Assembly: GCA_045807225.1 (NCBI GenBank)
Contig: JBJMHU010000197.1
Coordinates: 1-64,000, forward strand
Origin: Fodinibacter sp045807225
Lineage (GTDB): Bacteria; Actinomycetota; Actinomycetes; Actinomycetales; Dermatophilaceae
Direction of reading: 5' to 3'
Length of the DNA stretch: 64,000 nucleotides
Shown: one piece after another, positions 8,623-16,316 of the stretch
Layout of the letters: each line of letters opens with the position of its first letter
How positions within the stretch are numbered: the stretch's first letter is position 1
Translations under genes and position numbers: made by a program
Notes under the pieces: generated by a model
The model's database searches: none
Seen by the model: only the letters and a program-made list of their open reading frames with translations
What the model was told of the DNA's origin: nothing

Positions 8623-9026
8623 GCCGACACCTGCTGCTCCTGCCCGCTCCGGAGGCTGACTGGGCGACGCTGCCACCCGAGGAGCACGAGCAGGGGATGC
8701 GTTCGCACGAGCAGTTCCACCACGACCTGCGCGACGGCGGCCACCGCCTGGTGCTGGCGTCCCCGCTGACGCCCTCTGCTGCGGCGGTGTCGCTGCGCCC
8801 CGACGGTGACGGCGGGGTGCTGGTCACCGACGGGCCCTTCACCGAGTCGGTCGAGCAGGTGGTCGGTTTCTACCTCGTCGAGACCGACGACCGGGCCGGC
8901 CTGCTGCAGCTGTGCGAGCAGTTCGCGTCGCGTGGCGAGCTGATCGAGTTCCGTGACCTGGTGGGTGACGGCGAGCACGACCACGACCGGGCAGCCGAGG
9001 GCTCGACCGCGGCGTCGCCGCCGTGA
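8619..9026 (+). CDS. DGPF-domain (YCII-related) protein 2
   Basis: A 135-aa YCII-related protein with the tag VTDGPFTES in the middle, followed by VEQVVGFYLVETDD, which aligns with EQLTGFYLVESDD in the preceding gene. It begins at a GTG that overlaps the upstream stop (GTGA) and ends overlapping the GTG of the third paralogue, so the genes are translationally coupled. An acidic, His-rich tail (DGEHDHDRAAEG) is specific to this copy. Confidence 0.82.
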   Translation: MSRHLLLLPAPEADWATLPPEEHEQGMRSHEQFHHDLRDGGHRLVLASPLTPSAAAVSLRPDGDGGVLVTDGPFTESVEQVVGFYLVETDDRAGLLQLCEQFASRGELIEFRDLVGDGEHDHDRAAEGSTAASPP

Positions 9027-9388
9027 AGCGCTACGTCGTCCTGCTCGCCTACCGGCCCGAGGTGTGGGAGGCGGCCGCGGCGGGCAACGGGCAGGAGTAC
9101 TTCGACGCCCACCACGCGTTCGAGCGCTTCGTCGACGCTCGTGGTGCTCGTCTCCACAGCGGCGCCCTGTGCGAGGCCGAGACCGCGACGACCCTCGGGC
9201 CCGGTCGCGGGGCGGAGCGGGTGGTCACCGACGGGCCGTTCGTAGAGCTCATCGAGCAGCTCGGTGGCTACTACGACGTCGAGCTGCCCGACCTCGACAC
9301 GGCGATCGCGGCGGGCCGACTGCTGCCCGCTGGCTACACGGTCGAGATCCGGCCGGTGGTGACGATCGAGGGCTACGAGCCGGCGTGA
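9023..9388 (+). CDS. DGPF-domain (YCII-related) protein 3
   Basis: A 121-aa YCII-related protein with the tag VTDGPFVEL, starting at a GTG overlapping the previous stop. Its own stop overlaps the GTG of the sigma factor gene. HHAFERFVDARGARLHSGA resembles the region before the DGPF tag in many sigma-associated members. Its position next to the sigma gene makes it a candidate direct partner or sensor, but nothing in the sequence proves contact. Confidence 0.82.
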   Translation: MKRYVVLLAYRPEVWEAAAAGNGQEYFDAHHAFERFVDARGARLHSGALCEAETATTLGPGRGAERVVTDGPFVELIEQLGGYYDVELPDLDTAIAAGRLLPAGYTVEIRPVVTIEGYEPA

Positions 9389-10641
9389 CCGCCGACGATC
9401 CCCTGGCGGCGGTCGTGCGCGAGGAATGGGGGCGTCTCGTCGCCCTCCTCCTCGCGCAGTTCCGTCGCCTCGACCTCGTCGAGGACGCCCTCGGGGATGC
9501 CGTGGAGTCGGCCGCCCGCCGCTGGCCCTCCGATGGTGCCCCCGACAACCCCCCGGCCTGGCTCCTCACGGCGGCCCGTCGCCGGGTGCTCGACCGGCTG
9601 CGGGCCGAGGCGATGGTGCTGCGCAAGGAGCCGCTCATGGTCGTCGAGGCGTCCCGACCCACCTCAGGGGGTGCAGTGATGGCAGACCCCGGAGGCCTGG
9701 TGGAGGACGACCGGCTGCGTCTGGTGCTGATGTGCTGCCACCCGGCCCTGGCGCCCGAGGTGGCGAGCGCTCTGGCTCTCCGGCTCGTGGTGGGGGTGCC
9801 CACCGCCGACATCGCCCGGCTCTTCCTCGTGCCCGAGCCGACGATGGCGGCCCGGCTCACTCGCGGCAAGCGCAAGATCGTGGCGGCCGGCATCCCCTTC
9901 GGGGTACCCGACGCGTCGTCACTCCCCGAGCGGCTGGAGGTGGTGGCGCAGGTGGCCTACCTCGCCTTCACTGCCGGCTACGCACCCGGCAGCGGACCGG
10001 ACCTCCTGCGCGCCGACCTGTCGGGGGAGGCGGTGCGGCTGGTTCGCGTGACCCGGGCGCTGGTCCCTGACGAGCCGGTGCTGCAGGCGCTGCTCGCGCT
10101 GCTCCTGCTGCAGCACTCGCGCCGGGACGCTCGGGCGGACGACGACGGGCGACTCGTGCTGCTCCCCGACCAGGACCGTTCCCGCTGGCACCACGACGAG
10201 GTGGCCGAGGCTCTCCACGTCCTGTCCCGGATGCCGCACCTCACCTCCGCACTCGCTGAGAGCTACCGGCTCCAAGCGCTGGTGGCGGCCGAGCACGCGA
10301 CGGCGGCAACGGCATCCGACACGCGATGGGACGTGATCTGCGAGCGCTACGCCGAGCTGGTGGCTCTCAACCCGTCACCGTCGGTGCGGCTCGCGGCGGC
10401 GGTGGCGCTCGCCGAGCGCGACGGGCCGCACGCGGGGCTGGGCGCACTCGACGACCTCGACGACGCGATGCCGCACAGCCACCGGCTGCCGGCGGTGCGC
10501 GGCGAGCTGCTCGCCCGGGCCGGCGAGGACGCGGCGGCCGTCGAGTCGCTCGACATCGCGATTGCGCGCTGCCGCAACGAGGTCGAGCGCGAGCACCTGA
10601 CCCGGCGCCGGGACGGGCTCCGGGGCAAGATCGACCAATAG
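9385..10641 (+). CDS. ECF-type RNA polymerase sigma factor, ECF42 group
   Basis: A 418-aa sigma factor, much longer than a classical ECF (about 190 aa). The sigma-2 region covers about residues 8-75 (LLLAQFRRLDLVEDALGDAV), sigma-4 about 110-160 (ASALALRLVVGVPTADIARL), and residues about 175-410 form a helical, TPR-like C-terminal extension typical of ECF42. There is no anti-sigma factor in the operon; in this group the extension and DGPF neighbours are thought to take part in control. It starts at a GTG overlapping DGPF protein 3. The last codons and stop TAG fall inside a palindromic repeat (10626-10657), so the C-terminus KIDQ is supplied by the repeat. Confidence 0.88.
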   Translation: MTADDPLAAVVREEWGRLVALLLAQFRRLDLVEDALGDAVESAARRWPSDGAPDNPPAWLLTAARRRVLDRLRAEAMVLRKEPLMVVEASRPTSGGAVMADPGGLVEDDRLRLVLMCCHPALAPEVASALALRLVVGVPTADIARLFLVPEPTMAARLTRGKRKIVAAGIPFGVPDASSLPERLEVVAQVAYLAFTAGYAPGSGPDLLRADLSGEAVRLVRVTRALVPDEPVLQALLALLLLQHSRRDARADDDGRLVLLPDQDRSRWHHDEVAEALHVLSRMPHLTSALAESYRLQALVAAEHATAATASDTRWDVICERYAELVALNPSPSVRLAAAVALAERDGPHAGLGALDDLDDAMPHSHRLPAVRGELLARAGEDAAAVESLDIAIARCRNEVEREHLTRRRDGLRGKIDQ

Positions 10642-10657
10642 GTCGAAGTTGCCCCGC
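10626..10657 (+). repeat. Palindromic intergenic repeat, copy 1 (core TCGACCAATAGGTCGA)
   Basis: A 32-bp unit, present again at 10670-10701. It folds as GGGGCAA / TTGCCCC outer arms (from 10622 to 10655), a two-base mismatch, then TCGACC / GGTCGA around loop AATA. The stop codon of the sigma gene lies inside it, so it probably also acts as a terminator. Confidence 0.75.
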
Positions 10658-10669
10658 CATCGTGTGGGA

Positions 10670-10701
10670 CAAGATCGACCTATTGGTCGAAGTTGCCCCG
10701 C
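10670..10701 (+). repeat. Palindromic intergenic repeat, copy 2 (core TCGACCTATTGGTCGA)
   Basis: Same 32-bp unit as copy 1 with direct-repeat flanks (CAAGA and AGTTGCCCCGC), but the 16-bp core is the exact reverse complement of the copy 1 core: loop AATA becomes TATT. A related inverted repeat occurs at 18663-18723. Confidence 0.75.
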
Positions 10702-10739
10702 GCGTCCTCGCAGGAAATCGGTGGTGCGGGGATGCCTCG

Positions 10740-11594
10740 ATGGCGTGCAATGGGCCCGTGACCCACGACGCGGATGCCGCTGCGCTGCTCCAGCTCTTCC
10801 ACACCCAGGTGCGGCTGCACGACCGTGACGCCGCACCCGGGTTCGTCGTCGACCGCGACGGACCGGTGCACCGCACCTACCCGCCGGATGCCGGTGAGCA
10901 CGGCGCCATGGTCGAGTGCCCGGAGGGCCTGGGGGACGACCCGGACCACTGGGTCGCCCGCCAGGTCGAGTTCTTCACCGAACGGGGACAGGTGGTCGAG
11001 TGGAAGACCTACGGCTACGACGAGCCGGCTGACCTGCCCGAGCGGCTGGTGGCGGCAGGCTTCGTCGCGGAGGACCCCGAGGTGGTGCTGATCGGGCGGT
11101 GCGCCGACCTGGTGCACGACGTCGCCCTGCCCGACGGCGTCCGGCTGCGCGAGATCACGACGGACGACGACTGGGAGCGCGTGCGGGTGAGCGTCGACAC
11201 CGTCTGGGGCACCGAGACGTCGTGGGTGAACGACGCCCTGCGCGCCGAGCAACGGCGCGACCCCGAGCTCCTCGTCGCCGTCGCCGCGGAGGACGCCGCC
11301 TCGTCGCAGGTGCTCTCCTACGGGGTGCTGCGGCTCCAGCCGGCCACGGAGTTCTGCGGGCTGTGGGGCGGCTCGACCCTCGCCCACTGGCGCGGTCGCG
11401 GGCTGTACCGCGCGCTCACCTCCTACCGCGCCCGGCTCGCCCTCGACCGCGGCCATCCCTACGCCCGCGTGGACACCTCACCTGACTCACGGCCCATCCT
11501 CATCCGGCTCGGGATGCACGCGGTGGCCGACACCCGGCCGTACGTGCTCGACCCCGGCCGGACTGCACCGCAGCCGGGTTCGCCGACCCCCTGA
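10740..11594 (+). CDS. GNAT family N-acetyltransferase
   Basis: A 284-aa protein whose C-terminal half (about 135-270) has a GNAT acetyl-CoA site in STLAHWRGRGLYRALTSYRA (the RGRGLY motif) and a final beta-strand region PYARVDTSPDSRPILIRLG. The N-terminal half resembles a degenerate second GNAT domain (VEFFTERGQVVEWKTYGYDE). The substrate is unknown. Start ATG 10740 is favoured by GGGG 8 nt upstream; GTG 10758 is possible. Its leader contains palindromic repeat copy 2. Confidence 0.78.
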   Translation: MACNGPVTHDADAAALLQLFHTQVRLHDRDAAPGFVVDRDGPVHRTYPPDAGEHGAMVECPEGLGDDPDHWVARQVEFFTERGQVVEWKTYGYDEPADLPERLVAAGFVAEDPEVVLIGRCADLVHDVALPDGVRLREITTDDDWERVRVSVDTVWGTETSWVNDALRAEQRRDPELLVAVAAEDAASSQVLSYGVLRLQPATEFCGLWGGSTLAHWRGRGLYRALTSYRARLALDRGHPYARVDTSPDSRPILIRLGMHAVADTRPYVLDPGRTAPQPGSPTP

Positions 11595-11727
11595 CCCGGC
11601 GCGCCGACGCCCGGTGCGGATGCCGGGCGCCCCCTACCGCTGGGTAGGCGAACCTCTGCTGTGGCGAAACCCGATCCGTGGAAGGATCGATGCGTACCGG
11701 CACTCACAACCTTCCGAGGAGATCACC

Positions 11728-12759
11728 GTGCCCATCGCAACGCCCGAGGTCTACGCCGACATGCTGGACCGAGCCAAGGCCGGCTCGTTCGCGTACCCCG
11801 CCATCAACATCACGTCGAGCCAGACCGTGACGGCCGCGATCCGCGGCTTCGCCGAGGCCGGGTCCGACGGCATCATCCAGGTCTCCACCGGCGGTGCCGA
11901 GTACGCCTCCGGCTCAACCATCAAGGACATGGTCACCGGCTCGCTGGCGCTGGCCGCCTACGCCCGCGAGGTGGCCAAGAACTACCCGGTCAACATCGCG
12001 CTGCACACCGACCACTGCCCCAAGAACAAGCTCGACGGCTTCGTGCGCCCCCTGCTCGCGGCGTCCGCGGAGCAGGTGAAGTCCACCGGCCTGCCGATCT
12101 TCCAGAGCCACATGTGGGACGGCTCGGCCGTGCCGCTCGACGAGAACCTGCAGATCGCCGAGGAGCTGCTCGCGCTGGCCAAGGCCGCGAACATCATCCT
12201 CGAGGTCGAGATCGGCGTCGTCGGTGGCGAGGAGGACGGTGTCGCCAACGAGATCAACGAGCAGCTGTACACGACCCCGGATGACGCCCTGAAGACCGTG
12301 GCCGCGCTCGGCCTCGGCGAGAACGGCCGCTACATGGCCGCGCTCACCTTCGGCAACGTGCACGGCGTCTACAAGCCGGGCAACGTCAAGCTGCGCCCCG
12401 AGATCCTCAAGCAGTGCCAGGACGCCATCGTCGCCGCCCACGGCGCAGCCGCCGGCGACAAGCCGCTCGACCTGGTCTTCCACGGCGGCTCGGGCTCCCT
12501 GCCCGCGGCGATCTCGGCCGCCGTCGACTACGGCGTCGGGAAGATGAACGTCGACCCCGCCACCCACTACCCCGTCACCCGCCCGGTCGCCGACTGGATG
12601 CTGAAGCACTACACCGGCGTGCTCAAGATCGACGGCGAGGTCGGCAACAAGAAGCAGTACGACCCGCGCGCGTGGGGCAAGGAGGCCGAGGCGGGCATGG
12701 CGGCCCGCGTCGTCGAGGCCTGCCAGAACCTCCGCTCGGCGGGCACGCACCAGGGCTGA
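11728..12759 (+). CDS. fbaA: Fructose-bisphosphate aldolase, class II
   Basis: A 343-aa metal-dependent aldolase cleaving fructose 1,6-bisphosphate to glyceraldehyde-3-phosphate and DHAP in glycolysis/gluconeogenesis. Zn and substrate motifs are present: ALHTDHCPKNK with the catalytic Asp and metal His, EVEIGVVGGEEDG, TFGNVHGVYKPGNVKL, HGGSGS, and the phosphate-binding GVGKMNVDPATHYPVT. Start GTG 11728 follows GAGGA and gives the usual N-terminus (PIATPEVYADMLDRAK). A strong hairpin terminator follows 40 nt after the stop. Confidence 0.96.
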   Translation: MPIATPEVYADMLDRAKAGSFAYPAINITSSQTVTAAIRGFAEAGSDGIIQVSTGGAEYASGSTIKDMVTGSLALAAYAREVAKNYPVNIALHTDHCPKNKLDGFVRPLLAASAEQVKSTGLPIFQSHMWDGSAVPLDENLQIAEELLALAKAANIILEVEIGVVGGEEDGVANEINEQLYTTPDDALKTVAALGLGENGRYMAALTFGNVHGVYKPGNVKLRPEILKQCQDAIVAAHGAAAGDKPLDLVFHGGSGSLPAAISAAVDYGVGKMNVDPATHYPVTRPVADWMLKHYTGVLKIDGEVGNKKQYDPRAWGKEAEAGMAARVVEACQNLRSAGTHQG

Positions 12760-12799
12760 CCGAGCCCGAACCAGGTCGACCCCAGCGTTCGACCGTGGA

Positions 12800-12837
12800 G
12801 AACACGCCGTGCGAGGCCGACCTCGCACGGCGTGTTC
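12800..12837 (+). terminator. Intrinsic-type hairpin after the aldolase gene
   Basis: A perfect 17-bp stem (GAACACGCCGTGCGAGG with its complement) around the tetraloop CCGA. There is no long T tract, as is usual in high-GC Actinobacteria. Confidence 0.85.
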
Positions 12838-12915
12838 CTCACTCCCGACGAGGGCCGCCCGCACCAACCACCCTGCTGCCCCACCCCGCGCACCACCGAC
12901 GACAGAGGCACCGCC

Positions 12916-13320
12916 ATGAGCTCCGACCTGCTCGGCATCCCGCCGACCCACCTGCCCGAGGACCCCGCCGCCGAGCCGCTCGCCGACGGCACGCCGCCCG
13001 AGGAGGTGGCCGCGGCCCACCCGGCATCCAGCCTGGCCTGGGCCGTGCTCGCCGAGGACGCCCTGGCCGACCACCGCGCCGTCACCTCCTACGCCTACGC
13101 GCGCACCGGCTACCACCGCGGCCTCGACGCGCTGCGCAAGTCCGGCTGGCGGGGGCAGGGGCCGATCCCCTGGGAGCACGTGCCCAACCGTGGCTTCCTG
13201 CGCGCACTGGCGGCGCTGGCCCGGGCGGCCAACCAGATCGACGAGGTCGACGAGGTGCGCCGGTGCACCGAGTTCCTCCGGGCGTCGACCGCCACCGGGG
13301 CCCGCGAGCTCGGTTTCTGA
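12916..13320 (+). CDS. DUF3151 family protein
   Basis: A 134-aa cytosolic protein matching the DUF3151 family, conserved next to aldolase in Actinobacteria, with the typical core VTSYAYARTGYHRGLDALRK and GPIPWEHVPNRGFLRAL. The function is unknown. Start ATG 12916 gives MSSDLLGIPPTHLPED. It has its own terminator downstream and a terminator upstream, so it is a single-gene unit. Confidence 0.88.
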   Translation: MSSDLLGIPPTHLPEDPAAEPLADGTPPEEVAAAHPASSLAWAVLAEDALADHRAVTSYAYARTGYHRGLDALRKSGWRGQGPIPWEHVPNRGFLRALAALARAANQIDEVDEVRRCTEFLRASTATGARELGF

Positions 13321-13344
13321 CCGGCGCCGCCTCCATCGGACGAC

Positions 13345-13378
13345 GGAGGGGCCCGGGCGCGAACGCCCGGGCCCCTCC
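13345..13378 (+). terminator. Hairpin terminator after the DUF3151 gene
   Basis: A perfect 15-bp stem GGAGGGGCCCGGGCG with its complement, loop CGAA, starting 24 nt after the stop codon. Confidence 0.88.
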
Positions 13379-13562
13379 ACGGCCAGCCGATTCCCGAGTC
13401 CACCAGGCCCGGTCGCTTCTCTCTCGCCAAGAAGCGCCCACCCGATGTCCCCTGCAACCGCGGCTGTGCGCCTCCATGGTGCATCGCTGGGCCGTGGTGG
13501 TGCGACACTTGGCTGCCACTGGCAGGTAACGGCCACCCACGCAGGGGGAGGAGGCAGGCCAC

Positions 13563-14345
13563 ATGGACGACCCCGCGGCATACGACGGGGGTGTGCTCCT
13601 CGTGCTCGAGGAGCAGCTCCGGCGCGAGCTCGACCGCATCGAGGAGCGGCGGCGTGACCTCGACGCCTCCCGCGACCTGCTGTCGAAGGTCACCAGCATC
13701 GCGCTGGGGGCCACCGAGCCGCCCAGCGAGCCCATCTCCGACGCCATCGCGCCCTCGGTCGTCAACCGGCTGCTCAGCGACACCTCCGGCATGCTGCGCA
13801 ACTACGTGCTCACGATCTCCGAGGGTCCGGCCCTCGACGAGAGCACCATGCGGGCCAACGAGGAGCGCATCCGCCGGGGCGAGCAACAACGGGCCGTCTA
13901 CCCGGCGAGTGCGCTGTCCTCCCCACAGGGGCAGCGCTGGATGAGCGTGTGGGAGGAGGTCGGCGAGGACCAGCGGATCGTGCCGAGCACCGACACCGAG
14001 TTCGCGGTGTTCGGCGAGACGGCGGTCGTGGCGCTGGCCGGCTGGGACGACCCGAGCCAGGGGTATGCCGTCATCCGCGACCCGCTCACCGTGCGGCTCT
14101 ACACCGCCTACTTCGACCTCGCCTGGCGGCACGCCGTGCCGGCCCCGTCGGTCGGCGGCCGGGAGGTGGGCGGCGACCCCAAGCTCGTCGAGCTGCTCGA
14201 GCTCGGCATGAAGGACGAGGCGATCGCCCGTTACCTCGGGGTCAGCCTGCGCACGGTGCGCCGTCGGGTCGCCCACCTGATGGCCGTCAACGGGGTCGAC
14301 ACCCGCTTCCAGCTCGGCTGGGCGCTGGCCCGGCGACGCCGCTGA
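13563..14345 (+). CDS. Helix-turn-helix transcriptional regulator (TrmB/LuxR-like)
   Basis: A 260-aa DNA-binding protein. An N-terminal amphipathic coiled coil (about 14-42) leads into a phospholipase-D/TrmB-like regulatory core, and a LuxR-type HTH occupies about 205-250 (LELGMKDEAIARYLGVSLRT). Actinobacterial proteins of this build often control sugar or secondary metabolism, but neither ligand nor target can be named. ATG 13563 is preceded by GGGGGAGGAGG. It lies alone between a terminator and purA. Confidence 0.72.
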   Translation: MDDPAAYDGGVLLVLEEQLRRELDRIEERRRDLDASRDLLSKVTSIALGATEPPSEPISDAIAPSVVNRLLSDTSGMLRNYVLTISEGPALDESTMRANEERIRRGEQQRAVYPASALSSPQGQRWMSVWEEVGEDQRIVPSTDTEFAVFGETAVVALAGWDDPSQGYAVIRDPLTVRLYTAYFDLAWRHAVPAPSVGGREVGGDPKLVELLELGMKDEAIARYLGVSLRTVRRRVAHLMAVNGVDTRFQLGWALARRRR

Positions 14346-14375
14346 GCGGAACCGGGGACGTACGGCATCGCGCGA

Positions 14376-14381
14376 TAGGGT
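14376..14381 (+). promoter_or_regulatory. -10 element TAGGGT upstream of purA
   Basis: TAGGGT lies about 90 bp before the purA start, which would give a leader of roughly 80 nt containing a 7-bp hairpin. No good -35 hexamer was seen. Confidence 0.35.
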
Positions 14382-14391
14382 GGGGTGTACG

Positions 14392-14420
14392 AGGCCCCGG
14401 CGCGTACCCGCGAGGGGCCT
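14392..14420 (+). promoter_or_regulatory. Leader hairpin before purA
   Basis: AGGCCCC (14392-14398) pairs with GGGGCCT (14414-14420) around a 15-nt loop in the predicted purA 5' leader. It could be an attenuator or simply GC-rich structure. It matches no purine riboswitch core known to me. Confidence 0.3.
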
Positions 14421-14469
14421 TCGGCGCGTCGCGGCACCTCCGCCGGGCGCACGGTGAGAGGAGCCGCGG

Positions 14470-15771
14470 ATGCCGGCGATCGTGCTGATCGGAGCCCAGT
14501 GGGGCGACGAGGGCAAGGGCAAGGCGACCGACCTCATGGGCGGCGACGTCGACTACGTCGTGAAGTTCAACGGGGGCAACAACGCCGGCCACACCGTGGT
14601 CATCGAGGGCGACGACGGCACCCGTGAGAAGTACGCGCTGCACCTGCTGCCCTCCGGCATCCTCACGCCATCGGTGGTGCCGGTCATCGGCAACGGCGTC
14701 GTGGTCGACCTCGACGTGCTCTTCGAGGAGATCGACGGGCTCGAGGCCCGCGGCGTCGACACCTCGCGGCTCGTGGTGTCGGCCAACGCGCACGTCATCG
14801 CCTCCTACAACCGCACCCTCGACAAGGTCACCGAGCGCTTCCTGGGGGCTCGCAAGATCGGCACCACCGGCCGCGGCATCGGCCCCACCTACGCCGACAA
14901 GATGAACCGGGTCGGCATCCGGGTGCAGGACCTCTTCGACGAGCACATCCTGCGCCAGAAGGTCGAGGCGGCGCTGTCGCTGAAGAACCAGGTGCTCGTG
15001 AAGATCTACAACACCCGTGCGGCAGAGGCGGACCGGGTGGTCGAGGAGCTGCTGTCGTATGCCGACCGCTTGCGTCCGATGGTGGCCGACACCTCGCTGG
15101 TGCTCGAGGAGGCGCTGAACGACGGGGCGAACGTGCTGCTCGAGGCCGGCCAGGCGACGCTGCTCGACGTCGACCACGGCACCTACCCGTTCGTCACGTC
15201 GTCGTCGGCGACGGCCGGCGGGGCGTGCACCGGGTCGGGCATCCCCCCGACGCGGGTGACCCGGGTGATCGCGATCCTCAAGGCATACACGACCCGCGTC
15301 GGCGAGGGGCCGTTCCCCACCGAGCTGTTCGACGACGACGGTGAGACGCTGCGCAAGACCGGCGTCGAGTACGGCACCACCACGGGGCGGCCGCGCCGCT
15401 GCGGCTGGATGGACACCGTCATCGGCCGCTACGCCAACCGGGTCAACGGCGTCACCGACTTCGTCATCACCAAGCTCGACGTGCTCACCGGCTTCGACAA
15501 GGTGCCCGTGTGCGTGGCCTACGAGGTCGACGGCGTGCGGCACGACGAGATGCCGGTCAACCAGAGCGACTTCCACCACGCGACGCCGGTCTACGAGCTG
15601 CTCGACGGCTGGTGGGAGGACATCTCGGGGTGCCGCGAGTTCGAGGAGCTGCCGGCGGCGGCGCGGGCCTACGTGCTGCGGGTCGAGGAGCTCATCGGCG
15701 CGCGGGTCTCGGCGATCGGCGTCGGGCCGGGGCGGCACGAGATCATCCAGCGGTTCCCGTTGCTCGACTGA
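14470..15771 (+). CDS. purA: Adenylosuccinate synthetase
   Basis: A 433-aa enzyme of AMP synthesis: IMP + Asp + GTP to adenylosuccinate + GDP + Pi. The GTP-binding loop GAQWGDEGKGK is at residues 8-18 and contains the catalytic Asp; NNAGHTVV, GRGIGPTYADK, EAGQATLLDVDHGTYPFVTS and the switch region TTTGRPRRCGW all fit. The length is normal for the family. ATG 14470 is preceded by AGAGGAG. A second purine gene, purD, lies 3 kb downstream, separated by a convergent HelR-like gene. Confidence 0.97.
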   Translation: MPAIVLIGAQWGDEGKGKATDLMGGDVDYVVKFNGGNNAGHTVVIEGDDGTREKYALHLLPSGILTPSVVPVIGNGVVVDLDVLFEEIDGLEARGVDTSRLVVSANAHVIASYNRTLDKVTERFLGARKIGTTGRGIGPTYADKMNRVGIRVQDLFDEHILRQKVEAALSLKNQVLVKIYNTRAAEADRVVEELLSYADRLRPMVADTSLVLEEALNDGANVLLEAGQATLLDVDHGTYPFVTSSSATAGGACTGSGIPPTRVTRVIAILKAYTTRVGEGPFPTELFDDDGETLRKTGVEYGTTTGRPRRCGWMDTVIGRYANRVNGVTDFVITKLDVLTGFDKVPVCVAYEVDGVRHDEMPVNQSDFHHATPVYELLDGWWEDISGCREFEELPAAARAYVLRVEELIGARVSAIGVGPGRHEIIQRFPLLD

Positions 15772-15954
15772 CCACGGGCCGGCGACCTGCCGGTTCCAGG
15801 AGCGGTCGCACTCCTGCTGCTGGCAGGGCGGCCCTCCTCCCCCAGGGCTGTGCCCCCGAGCCTGACCCCTGTTTCGGTGCGCTGCGGCGGGGCATGGATC
15901 GAGGGAGCACGCCCGCGCCGGGCGCGCGTGCGCGATCACGGGAGGAGCACGATG

Positions 15955-16251
15955 ATGGACGCCAGGGAACCGACCGCCGACGACCTCGCCAGGGCGCGCG
16001 CCGACCAGGAGCAGCATGGCGACGACAGGGTCGCCCGACGCACCGAGTCGTGGCAGGAGCAGGCCGAGCAGATCGAGAACGACATGTCGGATGCCGTGGA
16101 ACGCGCCAAGGCGATGGGTGACCACGTGGAGCCCTCGCTGCTGCCGCCGGAGCGGCGACCGGACGAGACACCGGCCGAGGAGCGCAACTCCGCCGGGGAC
16201 CCGGACACCGTCGCCTACGACCGTTCCAGCGGAGACATCGAGGGGCGCTAG
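15955..16251 (+). CDS. Small acidic hydrophilic protein, unknown function
   Basis: A 98-aa protein with no hydrophobic segment, rich in Glu, Asp, Arg and Gln and predicted partly helical (residues about 8-50) with a disordered tail. No family is recognised. GGAGGAG at 15941-15947 lies 7 nt before ATG 15955; another ATG at 15952 would be too close. Such small charged proteins are often general-stress proteins in Actinobacteria, but this is only an analogy. Confidence 0.6.
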   Translation: MDAREPTADDLARARADQEQHGDDRVARRTESWQEQAEQIENDMSDAVERAKAMGDHVEPSLLPPERRPDETPAEERNSAGDPDTVAYDRSSGDIEGR

Positions 16252-16316
16252 CCCAAGGCCGAGCAGCCGCCCCCGGCGCCTGCTGCCGGTCGGGACGCCC
16301 GGTGCCGCGACCGTCG

